Source: Capra hircus
Lineage: Eukaryota > Chordata > Mammalia > Artiodactyla > Bovidae
DNA: 64,000 bases
Assembly (NCBI RefSeq): GCF_001704415.2
Contig: NC_030826.1
Location: 35,025,324-35,089,323, forward strand
Reading direction: 5' to 3'
Part shown: positions 11,056-22,710 of the stretch, piece after piece
How positions within the stretch are numbered: the stretch's first letter is position 1
How the letters are laid out: each line of letters begins with the position of its first letter
Program-made: the position numbers and the translations under genes
Notes under the pieces: model-generated
Seen by the model: the letters and a program-made list of their open reading frames with translations, nothing else
What the model was told of the DNA's origin: nothing
Databases searched by the model: none

Positions 11056-12565
11056 GAAGTGGTCCCTAATCTTTCTCATTCTGTTGTTTTCCCCTTTTTC
11101 TTGGCATTCTTAACTAAGAATGCTTTTTTTTTTTTTAATCTCTCCTTGCTATTCTCTGGAACTCTGCATTCAGCTGGGTGTATCTTTCCTTTCTCCCTTG
11201 CCTTTCCCTTCTCTTCTTTTCTCAGCTACTTGTAAAGCATCCTGAGACAACCACTTTGCTGTCTTGCATTTCTTTTTCTTTCAGATGGTTTTGGTCACCA
11301 CATCCTGTACTATGTTCTGAACCTCTCTGTCTATAGTTCCTCAGGCACTCTGTCCACCAGATCTAATCCTTTGAATCTATCCAACACCTCTGCTGTATAA
11401 TCATAAGGGATTTGATTTAGGTCCTACTTGAATGGCCTAGTGGTTTTCCCTGCTTTCTTCAATTTACGCCTGAATTTTGCAATAAAGAGCTCACGATCAG
11501 ATCCAGGTCTGAGCCACAGTCAGATCCAGGTCTTGTTTTTATTGACTCTATAGAGCTTCTCCATCTTTGGCTGCAAAGAATATACTCAGTCTCATTTCGG
11601 TGTTGACCATCTGGTGATGTCCACGTGTAGAGTCGTCTCTTGTGCTGTTGGAAGCTATATCCAGTGTGTTCTCTTAGCAAAACTCCGTTAGCCTTTGCCC
11701 TGCTTCTTTTTTCACTCCAAGGCCACACTTGCCTGTTACTCTAGATATTTCTTGACTTCCTACTTTTGCATTCCAATCCCCACAATGAAAAGGACATCTG
11801 TTTTTAGTGATAGGTCCAGAAGGTCTTTTAGGTCTTTACAGAACCATTCAATTTCAGCTTCTTCAGCATTAGTGGTTGGGATATAGACTTGGATTGCTGT
11901 AATGTTGATTCATTTACCTTGGAAATGAACTAAAATCATTCTGTCATTTTTGAGATTGCACCCAAATACTGCATTTCAGACTCTCTTGTTGACTATGAGG
12001 GCTACTGCATTGCTTCTCAGGGAATTCTGGCCCACACTAATCAATATAATGGTCATCTGAATTAAATTTGCTCATTCTTGTCCATTTTAGTTCACTGATT
12101 CCTAAGATGTCTATGTTCACGCTAGCCATCTCCTGCATGATCACATCCAATTCATCTTGATTCATGGACCTAACTTTCCAGGTTCCTATGCACTTTGCTC
12201 TTTATAGCATTGGACTTGACTTTTGCCAAAAGACATAGCCACAGCTGAGTGGCCTTTCCACCTTGATCCAGCCTTTCCATTCTTTTTGCAGCTGTTTCTC
12301 TGCTCTTTTTCAGTAGCATATCAGACGCCTTCTGATCTGGGGGGCTCATCTTCTGGTGTCGTATCTTTTTGCCTTCTCATACTGTTCATGGGTTTCTCAG
12401 GCAAGAATATTGGAGTGGTTTGCGATTCCCTCCACCAGTGGACCACGTTTTGTCAGAACTCTCCACTATGACCTATCTGTCTTGCGTGGCTCTGCATGGA
12501 TTGGCTCAAAGCTTCATTGATTTAACACAAGACCCTTCACCATGACAAGGCTGTGATCCATGGAG

Positions 12566-13230
12566 GAGAAGGGCTACAGAGAGAAGAGCAAATTAAACTC
12601 AGAGTAAGTAAAACAAAGAAAATAACAAACATTTGAATGAAAATAAATGAAATAGAAACTAAAAAGAAAATGAAATTAAAAGCTACAGTTTTGGAAAAGA
12701 TAATAAAAATAGGCAAAACTTTAGGTAGGCTCATCAAGACAGAGGACTCAAAATAAATAAAATAGACAGAAAAGGGGAGACACTATACCTGATACCACAC
12801 GTATAAAAAAGATCAAAATAACTCACCAACAGCGTGGATGGCCTAGGAGAAAAAAATGGACTAACTCCTTGACTCTTAGGCCAACTAAAATTGATTCATA
12901 GTGAAATAAAAAGTCTGAAAAGACCAGTAATGAGTGAGGACATTGAATCAGTGATCAAAAATCTTAAAACAAATAAAGTTTTATGACTAGATGACTTCAT
13001 TAATGAATTCTACCCATTAATTTAAAAAGAATTAATACCAGTCTTTCACCAACTCTACCAAAAACTAGGAGAGGGAATGGTTTTCACTGGTTTTATGAGA
13101 CCAGCATTACTCTGATAACAAAAACACAAGGACACTACTTGAGAAAAAAAAGAAAAAAAGAGTACAGACCAATAAAGTGGATGAATATGGATGTTTGACT
13201 CCTCAGCAAACCAAATCCACCAAGGCATTG
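12566..13230 (+). repeat. L1 LINE ORF2 fragment, left part
   Basis: This plus-strand stretch follows the order of L1 ORF2 upstream of and into the reverse transcriptase. Recognisable words are AGACTAGATGACTTC-like near 12987, CAAAAACTAGGAGAGG near 13057 and CAGACCAATAAAGTGGATGAA near 13165. Many stops are present. It stops exactly at the TG of the ERV-1 LTR and resumes at 22711, so the provirus entered this L1. Poly-A runs near 13141-13160 are internal. Confidence 0.85.
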
Positions 13231-13666
13231 TGTTGCAGAAACCAGTACTCAAACACCCCACTCAGAGAGTTGGAGAACTCGGGTTTATTATGAGGGCCCA
13301 GAGGAGTGAACTACAAGCTCTGAGCCCCAAACAAAGGAGTTACAGAGTTTTTATAGACAGACTATAGTGGGCAACACTAGCTGCTAATAGACTGGTTTAA
13401 ACTAAGGGGTTTCGTGTGCGTGGGAGCATTCGTCAAGATGGGGAGGGGGATGCCTGACCTTTACACGGACAGGCATGATTAAGCAGATTTGCAGGGACTG
13501 GGCGATTGCGAAGAGCAGGACAAGGGTGAGTGAGATAAGCTCCAGTTCTTAGTATTGTAAGTCTCCACTTTCTGAGACTACGTGACCTACGTGATCCAGA
13601 CTTTGCAAAGAGCAAGCTGAGTTACAGAGGCAGACGGAGGAGGTAAAATTTTACCTTTCCTCTTCA
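13231..13666 (-). repeat. ERV-1 3' LTR
   Basis: Reads TG...CA on the minus strand. The sense strand has a TATAAAA box (13349-13355) and an AATAAA polyadenylation signal (13284-13289), in the order expected for U3-R-U5. It pairs with the 5' LTR at 22268-22710, with scattered substitutions and a short indel near 13541 (13 bases present here and absent from the other LTR). Confidence 0.93.
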
Positions 13667-13678
13667 TTCCCCCCTCTT
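13667..13678 (-). other. ERV-1 polypurine tract
   Basis: Directly before the 3' LTR the sense strand reads AAGAGGGGGGAA. This is the position and composition of the plus-strand primer for retroviral DNA synthesis, and it helps fix the LTR edge. Confidence 0.88.
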
Positions 13679-13734
13679 GACGCTTTTATCACTCGTTGTA
13701 GAAAGCATTAGCTCAAGTTTTAGTAGGACATTCA

Positions 13735-15578
13735 GAGTTCCCTATCATTTAGGGGGCTATATTGAGCTCTTAGCATTTGTAACTTTATGGATTCAATCTG
13801 AGAGGTTATGAACTGGGTAATTACATTGAGAATACAAGGGCCTAACAAGAGTGCCACAAAGAACATGAAGAGAGGACCGGTTAAAGGGAGAAGCCATGAT
13901 GTCCAGCTCCAGATATTGTTCCAGTTACCCCAGGGATTTGCTTGGGTTCCTCTCTCCTTTTTAAGATTTGTTCCTTTAGCTGTTGGGCCATGTCACTGAC
14001 TATTCCTGATTGGTTTACATACAAGCAACATTCTTCTTTTAAGAAGAGGCAGAGTTCTCCCTTTTCAGCTGTCAATAGGTCTAACCCCCTCTTATTCTGT
14101 AAAACCACCTCAACCAGGGAGTCTAGTTGGTCCTGTAAGGCCACTAAAGATTTGGCCACTCTCTCAATGTCATCTGTGAAGTCTTTGGATCAGTTCAGTT
14201 CAGGTCAGTCACTCAGTCGTGTCCGACTCTTTGCTACCCCATGAATCGCAGCATGCCAGGCCTTCCTGTCCATCACCAACTCCTGGAGTTCACTCAGATT
14301 CACGTTCATCAAGTCCGTGATGCCATCCAGCCATCTCATCCTCTGTCGTCCCCTTCTCCTCCTGCCCCCAATCCCTCCCAGCATCAAAGTCTTTTCCAAT
14401 GAGTCAACTCTTCACATGAGGTGGCCCATGTCTTTGGATAGTGTATGGTAAAAGGTGGCTGATGAAGCAATTCCTCCTATCCCCATACCTATCCCAGCCG
14501 TGGGATCCCTATCCTAGACCAATTAGTAAGGGTATAACCTGGATGGCCGTTTTTGACCACATATGTGCTGCCAGAGGTACAGCAAGAGTCTGGTTGTTAG
14601 GGACAATATTCATCTGGGGAGTGAGGAAAGCAAAGGTGCAGATACCCATCCAATTGACTGGTAGACATAAGTAAGCTCCCACAAAGAGAGACAAGACCTT
14701 GATGGGGGCAGCACCATATTGTGTTTGTGGGTGGATGAGTGGGCCACTCACCTTTTAAAGTCTGATTACATTGGTCCCTGGCTAAATTGCCAACAGGTTC
14801 AGTTCCTCCATCATTTGTAAAGCATTCTGGAGCCTTTTGAGTTAACTCAATTGGCCTTGAGACTGGTCCTTGTAAAGGTGGATCTATAGGAGTTCCCACG
14901 GCTGTTGCATTATTTAATGGTACTGGTGTAACTAAATACCCTGGAGCTTCTAAGGATAAGCAAAGCCTGCAATCCCTGGCCAGCTTGGGGTTGGTGTCAT
15001 TAAGTAGGTGATGAGTTGTGTTGAGAACCTGGTGCAGACAAGGGTCCAAGGGGGAGTTAACTCTGTAACCTGGGTTATACTGCCATATATGGCAGTATAT
15101 GATTTGGCAGAGCCAAAAAAATGGCAGAGCCTGATTTTTTTAGGGCAAAGTTGGCCTGTGATTTCTTTTGTCTGCATTCTTGTCCCTGTCCAATAGGTTT
15201 TTCCATTTATTTGACAGACAGACACCTGTTCTGGGTTGTAGCATCTGCATGGCATTTGGGGGTGGACGGAGGCACAGGGGCATGATGGCAACGCCAGGGT
15301 GTTGAGATACCACCCGGGGTTTGGATCCTCTGGTGGGGGAAATATAGCATACATTTTTTGAAAACATTTTTGGCACCCAGTCCCCTGGATATACATCGCG
15401 TGGTTATGAAGGCAGTAGGCGATCGGCCTTTAGGACTGACTATGCATTGCTCTGGTTGATGGTTAAGTAAGCGATTTTCCAAGGGTTGACTGTAATGTTG
15501 ACAGGTGTATGATGGATAAGGAATGGCACCATCTGTTACAGCAAGGGACACCAAAAGGCTGCAAAGGAGCCTGTACAT
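13735..15578 (-). pseudogene. env: ERV-1 env, broken
   Basis: The start at 15578 gives a hydrophobic signal-peptide-like N-terminus. Surface-subunit pieces lie in overlapping frames at 15207-15578, 14950-15396 and 14597-15049, with a CRLC (CxxC) motif near 14978. The transmembrane subunit follows: a glycine- and isoleucine-rich fusion-peptide-like stretch near 14450-14520, then the frame 13881-14159. That frame holds the LQNKRGLDLL immunosuppressive-type segment and an intact C-x6-CC motif. A hydrophobic anchor near 13800-13880 is in another frame. This is the classic gammaretroviral arrangement. Breaks are multiple frameshifts and a 239-bp BovB insertion between the fusion-peptide region and the heptad region. 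It would not be translated as one protein. Confidence 0.85.
14191..14429 (-). mobile_element. BovB 3'-end fragment inside ERV-1 env
   Basis: The BovB 3' terminus with CAGTTCAGTT repeats, 239 bp, is 5'-truncated. A perfect 10-bp target-site duplication, GTCTTTGGAT, lies at 14181-14190 and 14430-14439. The insertion is therefore younger than ERV-1. Confidence 0.95.
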
Positions 15579-16056
15579 AACAGATTACTGAACACTAGCA
15601 AAAGGTTTTCTCCCCATCTTTGGGTTGTCACAGCTATAGCAACTGAGCCTATCATGGCTGGGGTCATGAAGCGGGGTCAGATATAGTGTGGAGCAATTTA
15701 GTTAGTAGGGAGAACTGATCATAAGAGACATCTAATAAGAATGAGGCTTCACACTAAAGTGAGATAACAGACAGCTAACTGCAGCTTCTGACCCAAATCC
15801 CAGTCCTGGGGTGTGACTGAAGGTAGTCCTGTGGCGAAGAGCACAGCAATAATACCAATCAGGTATAGAGTCCAGGACAATGAAAATCCACTGATATTCT
15901 GATGGCTGGATCCTTATGCTTCTGCTGTGCGTTGACCAGCCAGCTGCCAGAGTGTGGCTGGAGCAAGGCTGAAGAATCCTCAAACTTCTGCCGTGTGTTC
16001 ACTAGTCAGCTTCTGGAGAGACTAGAGCAGGGCTCAGCGTCCTTCATGGGTGAGGG

Positions 16057-17380
16057 TCATTGATTTTGGAACCAGACTTCGAGTGGATTTTTGGGGTCCT
16101 GAACTGTTTTCCAGGTGTCCTCATTACAGGAAGCCACTGCCTTCTTGACTCTGGTGTGGTAGATCCAAAGGATGATGATACCTGTAACTTTAAGAGCAGT
16201 AGGGGTTGCCAGGACGACCGTGTGAGGGCCTGTCCAAACTGGCTGAAGTGGTTCCCTTTTCCAGTCCTTAACCCATACCTCATCTCCTGGGTAATAGGGA
16301 TGAACCCAATTGCCCAAAGGAATGGGCGTCCTTTCTAAGGTTTCTCGGACAATATGGTGGAAGACTTTTCCCAGGGCCCGGAGGTATCGGGACATCTCCA
16401 GGTCAGCTAGTTGTTGGGGGTCTCCCCTAAGTCTTCCTGTCACCTGGGGGCGTTCTCCTATATAAGATTTCAAAGGGAGAATAGTATGAGGACCTCAGGG
16501 TGCATCAGGCTCACAGTAAGACTACGGGTAATGTGTCAACCCAAGAGAACTGGGTCTCCTGACAGAGTTTAGCTAATGTAGTCTTGAGGGTCTGATTCAT
16601 GCGTTCAACTTTCCCCGAGCTCTGTGGCCTGTAAGCAATTGAAGCTTCCATTTGATTCCCAGTGACCTGGATTATCTCAGTCACAAAAGGTGGCCCATTG
16701 CCAGACCCTATGGAGAGAGGAAGCCCATATCTCGGGATTATGTCTCTTAGCAAGGGCTTGGCTACTCCTCATGCTCGTTCAGTGCATGTGGGGTAGGCTT
16801 CAGCCCATCGTGAGCAGGCGCAGACTACCACAAGTAAATACTTACAGCCCCTATAGGGCTTGACTTCAGTAAAGTCCACTTCTAGATCTTCAAAAGGCAG
16901 TGTCCCAACTGTCTGCACCCCTGGGTTGGGTCTTGGTCCTTGGCTGGCATTGTTTTGCACACAAGTCACACATCTAGCCCTGATCTGGGCACACAGGGTA
17001 GGGAGCTTAGGAATGAAATACTAGTGCCTCAAAACACTCTCCAGCGCAGTTTTTCCTAAATGAATTATCTCATGATGTCGTTTTACCAGCTGGATTGTTA
17101 CATTGCTAGGGACAAACAGTCTTTGGTCGGGAGCTTCCACCAGCCCTCCTTTTATTTTATTCCCCCCTCATTTAGAGCCCATTGATCTTCCTTGGTGTAT
17201 CTCAGGGACAGAGGCAATTCTGGTGCTAAGAGGACCTTAAAGATTGACTCGGGTCCACTGTGCGGCTTGGTTGAGTCGCCGCCTCCTTGGCTGCCTGGTC
17301 AGCCAACCGATTTCCTTTGCTGATTGGATCAGTTCCTCGCTGACGGCCTTTACAATGGATGACTGCCACTTGGGAAGGCT
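16057..17380 (-). pseudogene. pol: ERV-1 pol, integrase part, broken
   Basis: The integrase core spans frames 16769-16969 and 16511-16753, and the C-terminal domain is in frame 16057-16473. Of the D,D-35-E triad, the first Asp is in EVDFTEV near 16885. The second Asp position is Gly in GSGNGPPF near 16700. The Glu is in GKVERMN near 16610. The C-terminal part has a GDEVWVKDW segment typical of gammaretroviral integrase. Frameshifts and stops separate the blocks. Sense order and spacing to RNase H upstream and env downstream are normal. Confidence 0.85.
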
Positions 17381-17381
17381 G

Positions 17382-19380
17382 CTAGACTGCTTCTAACAGC
17401 TGGAAGATTCCTTTTTGTTTTCGATCATCTCCTTTCTCCCCCCACTGTCGATAGTCCTCCTTCTTTATAAATGGCTCCATGTACGTGTAAAGTAGCAAAG
17501 GCGTAGCTTGGATCAGTATAGACGTTGACTTGCTTCCCTCTGTGTGCCTTAGCACCTGGGCGAGTGCCCGTGGCTCAGCTTGTGCCGACCACCCTGGTGG
17601 CAAGGCCTCAGCCTTCACTATCTTGTCAGCTGTTATTATGGCATAGCCTGCTCTGTGCTGCCTGTCTTGGATGAAACTGCTTCTGTTAGTGAACAGTTCC
17701 AGTTCTGGGTTCTGGAAGGGAATGTCCTTCAAGTCTGGCCTGCTCAAGTAAATTTCATCTATGACCTCCTCACAGTTATGGTTGGGGGTTCCCACTTCGG
17801 TAGGTAAAAAGGTGGCGGGGTTCAGCATCTGCACAGTCTCGAGTTGGACCTGTGGGTTTTCTCAAAGCGGTCCTTGATAGGGAGTCGTCCTGGAGTTGGT
17901 CAGCCACTTATGCCCCTGGCTGTTCATCAGGGCAGTAACAGCATGGGGAACCTTTACATTTATGTTTTGTCTTAGAATAAGCTTATCTGCTTCTCTGACC
18001 AAAACCGCAGTGGCAGCGAATGCCTGAAGGCATGGCAGCCATCCCACGGCCACTGGATCCAGCCGTTTGGGCAGGTACGCGGCCAGGCCCTGCCGTGGCC
18101 CAGCTGTTTCTGTGAGGACCCCCAGTGCAGTGCGATTTTTCACATATACAAAGAGGTTAAAGCCCCATGTCATATCAGGCAGCCCTAATGCTGGAGAGCT
18201 GCCCAAGAGTCTATTTATCTCCTTGAAGGCCTTTTCCTATTCAGGTCCCCACTCTAGGGAGTCCTTACCAGACACTGCTATGGCTTTAAACAAAGGCTTG
18301 GCAATTTCAGAGAAACCTGGTATCCAGATCCAGCAGAATCCAGCAGCTCTGAGGAATTCACGGACTTCTTTCTTGGTGTTCAGCCAAGAAAGAGCTATTG
18401 AACAGATGGCTTGCTTCCTCTCATGTCCAAGCACTCGATGCGCTTTTGAGATGACAAAGCCCAGGTACTTGACCTCCTGTCTGCAGATCTGAGCCTTTTC
18501 CCACGACACCTTGTACCCTGTGGTGGAGAGTAGAGCCACCAGGGCTTTGGTGCCTCTCCAGCAGTCCCCTTGGGTGGGACTGGCTAGCAACAAGTCATCC
18601 ATGTACTGGAGTAGGGTACAGTTTAAAGCTTCTCTGGGAAAGGCAGCAAGGTCTGCAGCCAGGGATTCGCCAAACAGGGAAGGTGAGTTTCTGAAGCCTT
18701 GTGGCAGTCGAGTTCAAGTCAGCTGTGTCTTTCTCCCAGTGTGTGGGTCTTCCCATTCAAAGGCAAACAAGGGCTGGCTGGCTGGTGATAGCTGGAGGCA
18801 GAAGAAAGAGTCCTTGGGATCGAGGCAGGTGAACCAGCTTGCCTGAGCAGGTAAGAGACTCAGGAGAGTGTAGGGATTTGGGACCACTGGATGGATGGTG
18901 ATCACTGCACTGTTGATGGCATGGAGGTCCTGGACAGGGCAGTAGTCATTCCCTCCAGACTTTCTGACTAGTAAGAACAAAGCGTTCCAGGAAAACTGAC
19001 ATTCGATTAGGATCTCATCATCTTATATGCTGGATATGGTCCCAAATTCCCAGGCATGCCTTCCATGGTACTGGATATTGTGGCTCCTGGCCTCAGGCCC
19101 ACTATAATGGGGGCATGGTTTTTGGCCAAATCTGGGGGCCCCTTCTCTGCCCAGACATCAGGGAATTCTTTTAGCAGACTGGGGGGATTTATTTGTTCCC
19201 TCCCTGAGGAATAGAGACACCATTCATCTTCCCTGGGCATGGTCACGGCTATCATCAGAGCCGATTGGCTCCCCAGGGTGAGGCTCGCAGACTTTCTGGG
19301 GGCAAGGGTGATTTGTGTCCCCAGTTTTGTCAGTAAGTCTCTACCCAGTGGGGGAATGGGGCATTCCGGTAAGTACAGAA
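17382..19380 (-). pseudogene. pol: ERV-1 pol, reverse transcriptase and RNase H, broken
   Basis: Reverse transcriptase blocks are at 18714-18980 (palm motif A as CLDPKDSFF) and 18237-18602. The latter begins inside the YMDD catalytic box, whose codons at 18594-18605 are unchanged. The connection region follows at 17862-18206. RNase H lies in frame 17382-17834, where the first catalytic Asp position reads TNRSSF, so Asp is replaced by Asn, and the later DS motif is lost. At least four frame changes occur. No active enzyme is expected even apart from the frameshifts. Confidence 0.88.
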
Positions 19381-19605
19381 ATTCATGCGTCACCAGATGG
19401 CCCCCTAGCTGACATGAATGGGCCTTGCAAAATGAGCGGGCTGCCGTGTCCCCTGTGGCCCCAATAATAGTTGCTATTTGGCCTATGAAGGTGGCTACAG
19501 GTGTGGTTAACAGGGTGTTCAGCTCTAGTATCCACCATAAAAGTCATTGATTGGCCCCCTACTTTTACCATGACCATGGGCTCCCAGGGGCCCAGGATCA
19601 GGGAG
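19381..19605 (-). pseudogene. pro: ERV-1 protease, broken
   Basis: Frame 19383-19577 has the retroviral aspartyl protease start (VGGQSMTFMVDT). The active site, normally D-[ST]-G-A, reads DTRA near 19521-19532, so the Gly is replaced by Arg. The frame shifts soon after. Continuous pol sequence follows on the sense side. Confidence 0.8.
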
Positions 19606-19699
19606 CCCGGTCTTCCCTAGTGTGATTCTGCCCTGGCCAGGCTGATAAGGTTTTGGACAGCTGCTCAGGCTGGTACCTTCCTTTGCTGGGTTGACTGAA

Positions 19700-21190
19700 C
19701 TTTGATCCTTTAGATGTCCCTCTGCAATGGGGGCATTCATTCCTCCAATGTCCAGTCTCTTTTCAGTGGGCGCACTGGTCGTAACGTAGTGGGTGGTCTC
19801 ATCTTAGTTTCCCCTTTCCATGAGGGAACAGCCTGTTTCACTGGATCTGAGCTCCTCAATGCTGCTGCTAGCAGGGCTGCTTTCTGTTTTGTTTTGTATC
19901 TGCTTCTCGTTGGGCCTCACGGTCTCAGTTCACAAAGACTTTATTTGCTACCTCCAGGAGCTGTGTGGCATTCATCCCAGCAAAGTCTTCCAGCTTTTCG
20001 AGTTTTCATTGGATGTCTGCATGGGTTTGAGCCACAAAGGCAGCATTAATCATCCACCAATCTCTCGGCTGTCTCAGGGTTGGACAAGGTGTATGTCCGT
20101 AACACTTCACACAGTCTTTCATAGAAATCAGCGAGGGTCTCCTCTGCTGTTTGGATTATCATTATAATTTTGGACATATTGGTGGGCTTTTTGGCTCCCG
20201 CTCGAAGTCCATGTTGAAGGGCATCATGGTATTGACCCGGGGTTTCTTGTCCTTCTCTGGTATTGAAATCCCAGTTAGGTCTCATCTCTGGCATTGCTTC
20301 TCGTGCCCATCCTTCCACATCTAAGACCTCTGAGGGGGCTGATCCTCAGAGCCATTTCTGGGCTTCTGTCGAGATGCGTTGTTTATCCTCAGTGGTGAAG
20401 AGAGACATAAGGAACTGGCGACAGCCATCCCACGTAGGCTGATGGGAGTGGAAAATGGACTCTAGGAGGTCAATCTTAGCCAGAGTATGCTGGGCTATGG
20501 TGTTTCCAGTTTAGGAGACCAATAGTGCTGAAGGGCTGGTAATAGAGATGGAACAACCAGGCTGGACTGACCATCCTTGTTCACTTGTTGAGGACCTTGA
20601 GTTTCTTGCAGTGGCATCTGACGGGCGCAGCCTGATGGCTAGATTGTTTGGCTGAGCAGAGTCGCTTACCTACTGGCTTGCGGCTGGAGTCTTGCCCTTG
20701 AGTTGGTGCAGGGGACATGGAGTGGGGTGGACTGTCTGGCAATGGGTCCAGCGCTGGCTGTGCTGGGGCTTGTTGAGTCAGGGGAACGTATGGCAGGGTC
20801 AGTAGTGGGTCCTCTACTGGATCTCCCTGGGATATAGGTTTTTTTCCTTCTTTCTTTTTTCTGAGTGGTTGGGCCACAAATACCCTACCGTGTCCCTGTC
20901 TGTTCATGCAAAATCTTGCCCATGGGGGCAGGGTCTGTGCTATTAGAAGACAGGAGTCTATGTGTGGAAACTGATCTGGATGTCCTGGAGTTCCAGTGAC
21001 TATCTGATATACTGCTTGGACAGTGGGCAGGTCAAGAGTGCCCCCTGGCACCCATCCAACATCAAAGGATGGCCAATCAAGCTCACAGAAGTTACGAAGC
21101 TTCCTGGGGGTTATCCTGACTCTGTAATTTCCTACAGATCCCTTCTTAAAGTTTTATCATACGATCTAAAACTGTTGGCTTAGAGGAACT
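19700..21190 (-). pseudogene. gag: ERV-1 gag, broken
   Basis: Matrix and p12-like proline-rich sequence are in frame 20581-21051, with the GHPDQFPHID block typical of gammaretroviral matrix. Capsid is in frame 20046-20318, where KKPTNMSK and LADFYERLCE mark the major-homology region. A nucleocapsid zinc knuckle is at about 19733-19775. Its spacing is C-x2-C-x4-H-x4-C, but the codon for the second Cys is a TGA stop (19763-19765). Capsid and matrix are in different frames. ERV-2 carries a clearly related capsid block. Confidence 0.85.
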
Positions 21191-21412
21191 TCCCCCCACG
21201 TTGACAAATGTAATCTAACTGGCAGGGTTTTGAGGAAAACCTAAGCTCTTAGATGTCAGCTCAAGGAGTCAGTCGACAGAATAACCACTAATCGATAATT
21301 TCTCCCTTCCTGTGTATCCTGCCCTGAGTTGGTGGCGCAAAGACAAACAAGGGTGGGTGCTCCCTCAAAAGAGGAGACCATTTAAGTGCCCGCTTGACCA
21401 CGTCCCTGGGGG

Positions 21413-21580
21413 GAGCTTAGGTGCCTCTTAGCATTGGCAGATCAGTATAAACCCCTGATACGGATCTGTCTTGCATGGAGGGACTGGGTCCCCCAGAGGC
21501 AGACGCCTTCTTGAGCCGTATGAGGTCACCATGGAACCACAAGTTAGGGCCCTCTAGGACTCCATAGCTGCAAAGGCCAT
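21413..21580 (-). repeat. ERV-1 leader repeat, unit 1
   Basis: About 170 bp of non-coding leader with the words CCTCTTAGCATTGGCAG and CCCCCAGAGGC. It is repeated with differences at 21665-21840. ERV-2 has one related unit at 44893-45060. See the leader finding. Confidence 0.75.
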
Positions 21581-21664
21581 GAAGCCACACAATCAAGCCT
21601 AAAGTGCAAGGGAATCAGGCTGCACAGGTTCATATTCATTTTTTGTCCACCTGGCCACTCTCTC

Positions 21665-21840
21665 GAGGGAGATTTAAGATACCTCTTAGCATTGGCAGGT
21701 CAGTATAAACGCCTGACCGGGACCAGCCTTGCAGAGAGGGATCAAATCCCCCAGAGACTGGTGCCACCTTTTAGTCTTATGAGGCTGTCACAGAACCGCA
21801 GGTTTCGGACCCTCTCAGGCTCTGTAGTCCGAGGACTGTG
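21665..21840 (-). repeat. ERV-1 leader repeat, unit 2
   Basis: The second copy of the leader unit, about 250 bp from the first, shares CCTCTTAGCATTGGCAGGTC, AGTATAAACGCCTGA and CCCCCAGAGAC. Copies are diverged, so the duplication is old or was already in the infecting virus. Confidence 0.75.
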
Positions 21841-22244
21841 GAGCTCACTTTCACTTCCTTCAGTCAGCTAATCATGCATACACAATCACTCACTCAGAGG
21901 TTATTGCAACATCTCCCTTTTTCCCCAGTCCCCGGGTCTCCCTGTCTGATGTTCCCTTCCTGGGAGCCCAAGGAGGTGATCAGTCTCCCCTTCTACCAGT
22001 TGGGGTAGGTCCTGACTGCAGACTGGCCCCAGGGCCTTACCTTATCCTGTGGTCATTCCGGGTGAGTGGGTCCATCCCTCCAATGAGTCCTGTTGGGGCT
22101 CAGCCGTCCAGACAGTTGGAAAGCTGGTCTAAAAGAGAACCCAGAATACTGTCAGGTGGCACGCCTCTTCGTTCGTCTTGGGGCTCCTCCACTCCGACCT
22201 GGCCAAGCCACCAGTCTGGTGGCTCAAGGGGCCGGCATGGTTGG

Positions 22245-22263
22245 AATCTTGCTGGGGCCCCAA
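22245..22263 (-). other. ERV-1 primer-binding site, tRNA-Thr-like
   Basis: Four bases after the 5' LTR, the sense strand reads TTGGGGCCCCAGCAAGATT. It fits the complement of a tRNA-Thr 3' end with about three mismatches, by my memory of that tRNA. The assignment to Thr is tentative; the position is as expected. Confidence 0.5.
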
Positions 22264-22267
22264 GAAA

Positions 22268-22710
22268 TACTGTAGAAACCAGTACTTGAGAAAGCAAGCA
22301 CCACGTTCGGAGAGTTGAAGAACTCAGTTTTATTATGCCTGCGGGCCCAGAGGAGTTCACTCCAAGCCCTGAGCCCCAAACAAAGGGGTTACAGAGTTTT
22401 TATAGACAGACTATAGTGGGCAACACTAGCTGCTAATAGGCTGGTTTAAACCAAGAGGTTTCGTGTGTGTGGGAGCATTGGTCAAGAAGGGGAGGGGGAT
22501 GCCTGACCTGTACATGGACAGGCATGATTAAGTAGGTTTGCAGGGACTGGGTGATTGCAAAGAGCAGGACAAGGGTGAGTGAGATAAGCTCCTAGTATTG
22601 TAAGTCTCCACTTTCTGAGACTACGTGACCTATGTGATCCAGACTTCGCAAGGAGCAAGTTGAGTTACAGAAGCAGGAGAAAGAGGTAAAATTTAACTTT
22701 TCCTTTTCAA
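22268..22710 (-). repeat. ERV-1 5' LTR
   Basis: 443 bp, sense start TGAAAAGG. The sense end has drifted from the CA seen in the other LTR. TATAAAA on the sense strand is at 22397-22403 and the AATAAAA polyadenylation signal at 22328-22334. It borders L1 ORF2 sequence at 22711. Confidence 0.92.

Larger units (their letters stand above)
9763..12560 (-). mobile_element. BovB LINE, long copy lacking its 3' end
   Basis: On the minus strand this covers BovB from its 5' region through the APE-type endonuclease region (about 11070-12230) into the reverse transcriptase (frames 10510-10746 and 9807-10124). It stops at the end of the palm. It overlaps in content by about 220 bases with the neighbouring copy at 8641-9522, so the two are separate elements and not one broken element. 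Two BOV-A2 SINEs are nested in it. Many stops and frameshifts; not coding. Confidence 0.85.
13231..22710 (-). mobile_element. ERV-1: decayed gammaretrovirus-like provirus with two LTRs
   Basis: A minus-strand provirus of 9480 bp in the order 5' LTR, primer-binding site, leader, gag, pro, pol, env, polypurine tract, 3' LTR. The two LTRs are about 440 bp and clearly alike with scattered differences. The 4-bp flanks are ATTG (13227-13230) and ACTG (22711-22714), a target-site duplication with one change; 4 bp is the usual size for gammaretroviruses. The interrupted host sequence is L1 ORF2. Every reading frame is broken, and several catalytic codons are changed, so it cannot make functional proteins. 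Its leader, gag and pol resemble those of ERV-2 (44150-51668). A BovB fragment (14191-14429) lies in env. Confidence 0.92.

Noticed and set aside
21413..21840. CRISPR-like spaced repeats
   Set aside because: Only two diverged units are present, in a retroviral leader of a mammalian genome.
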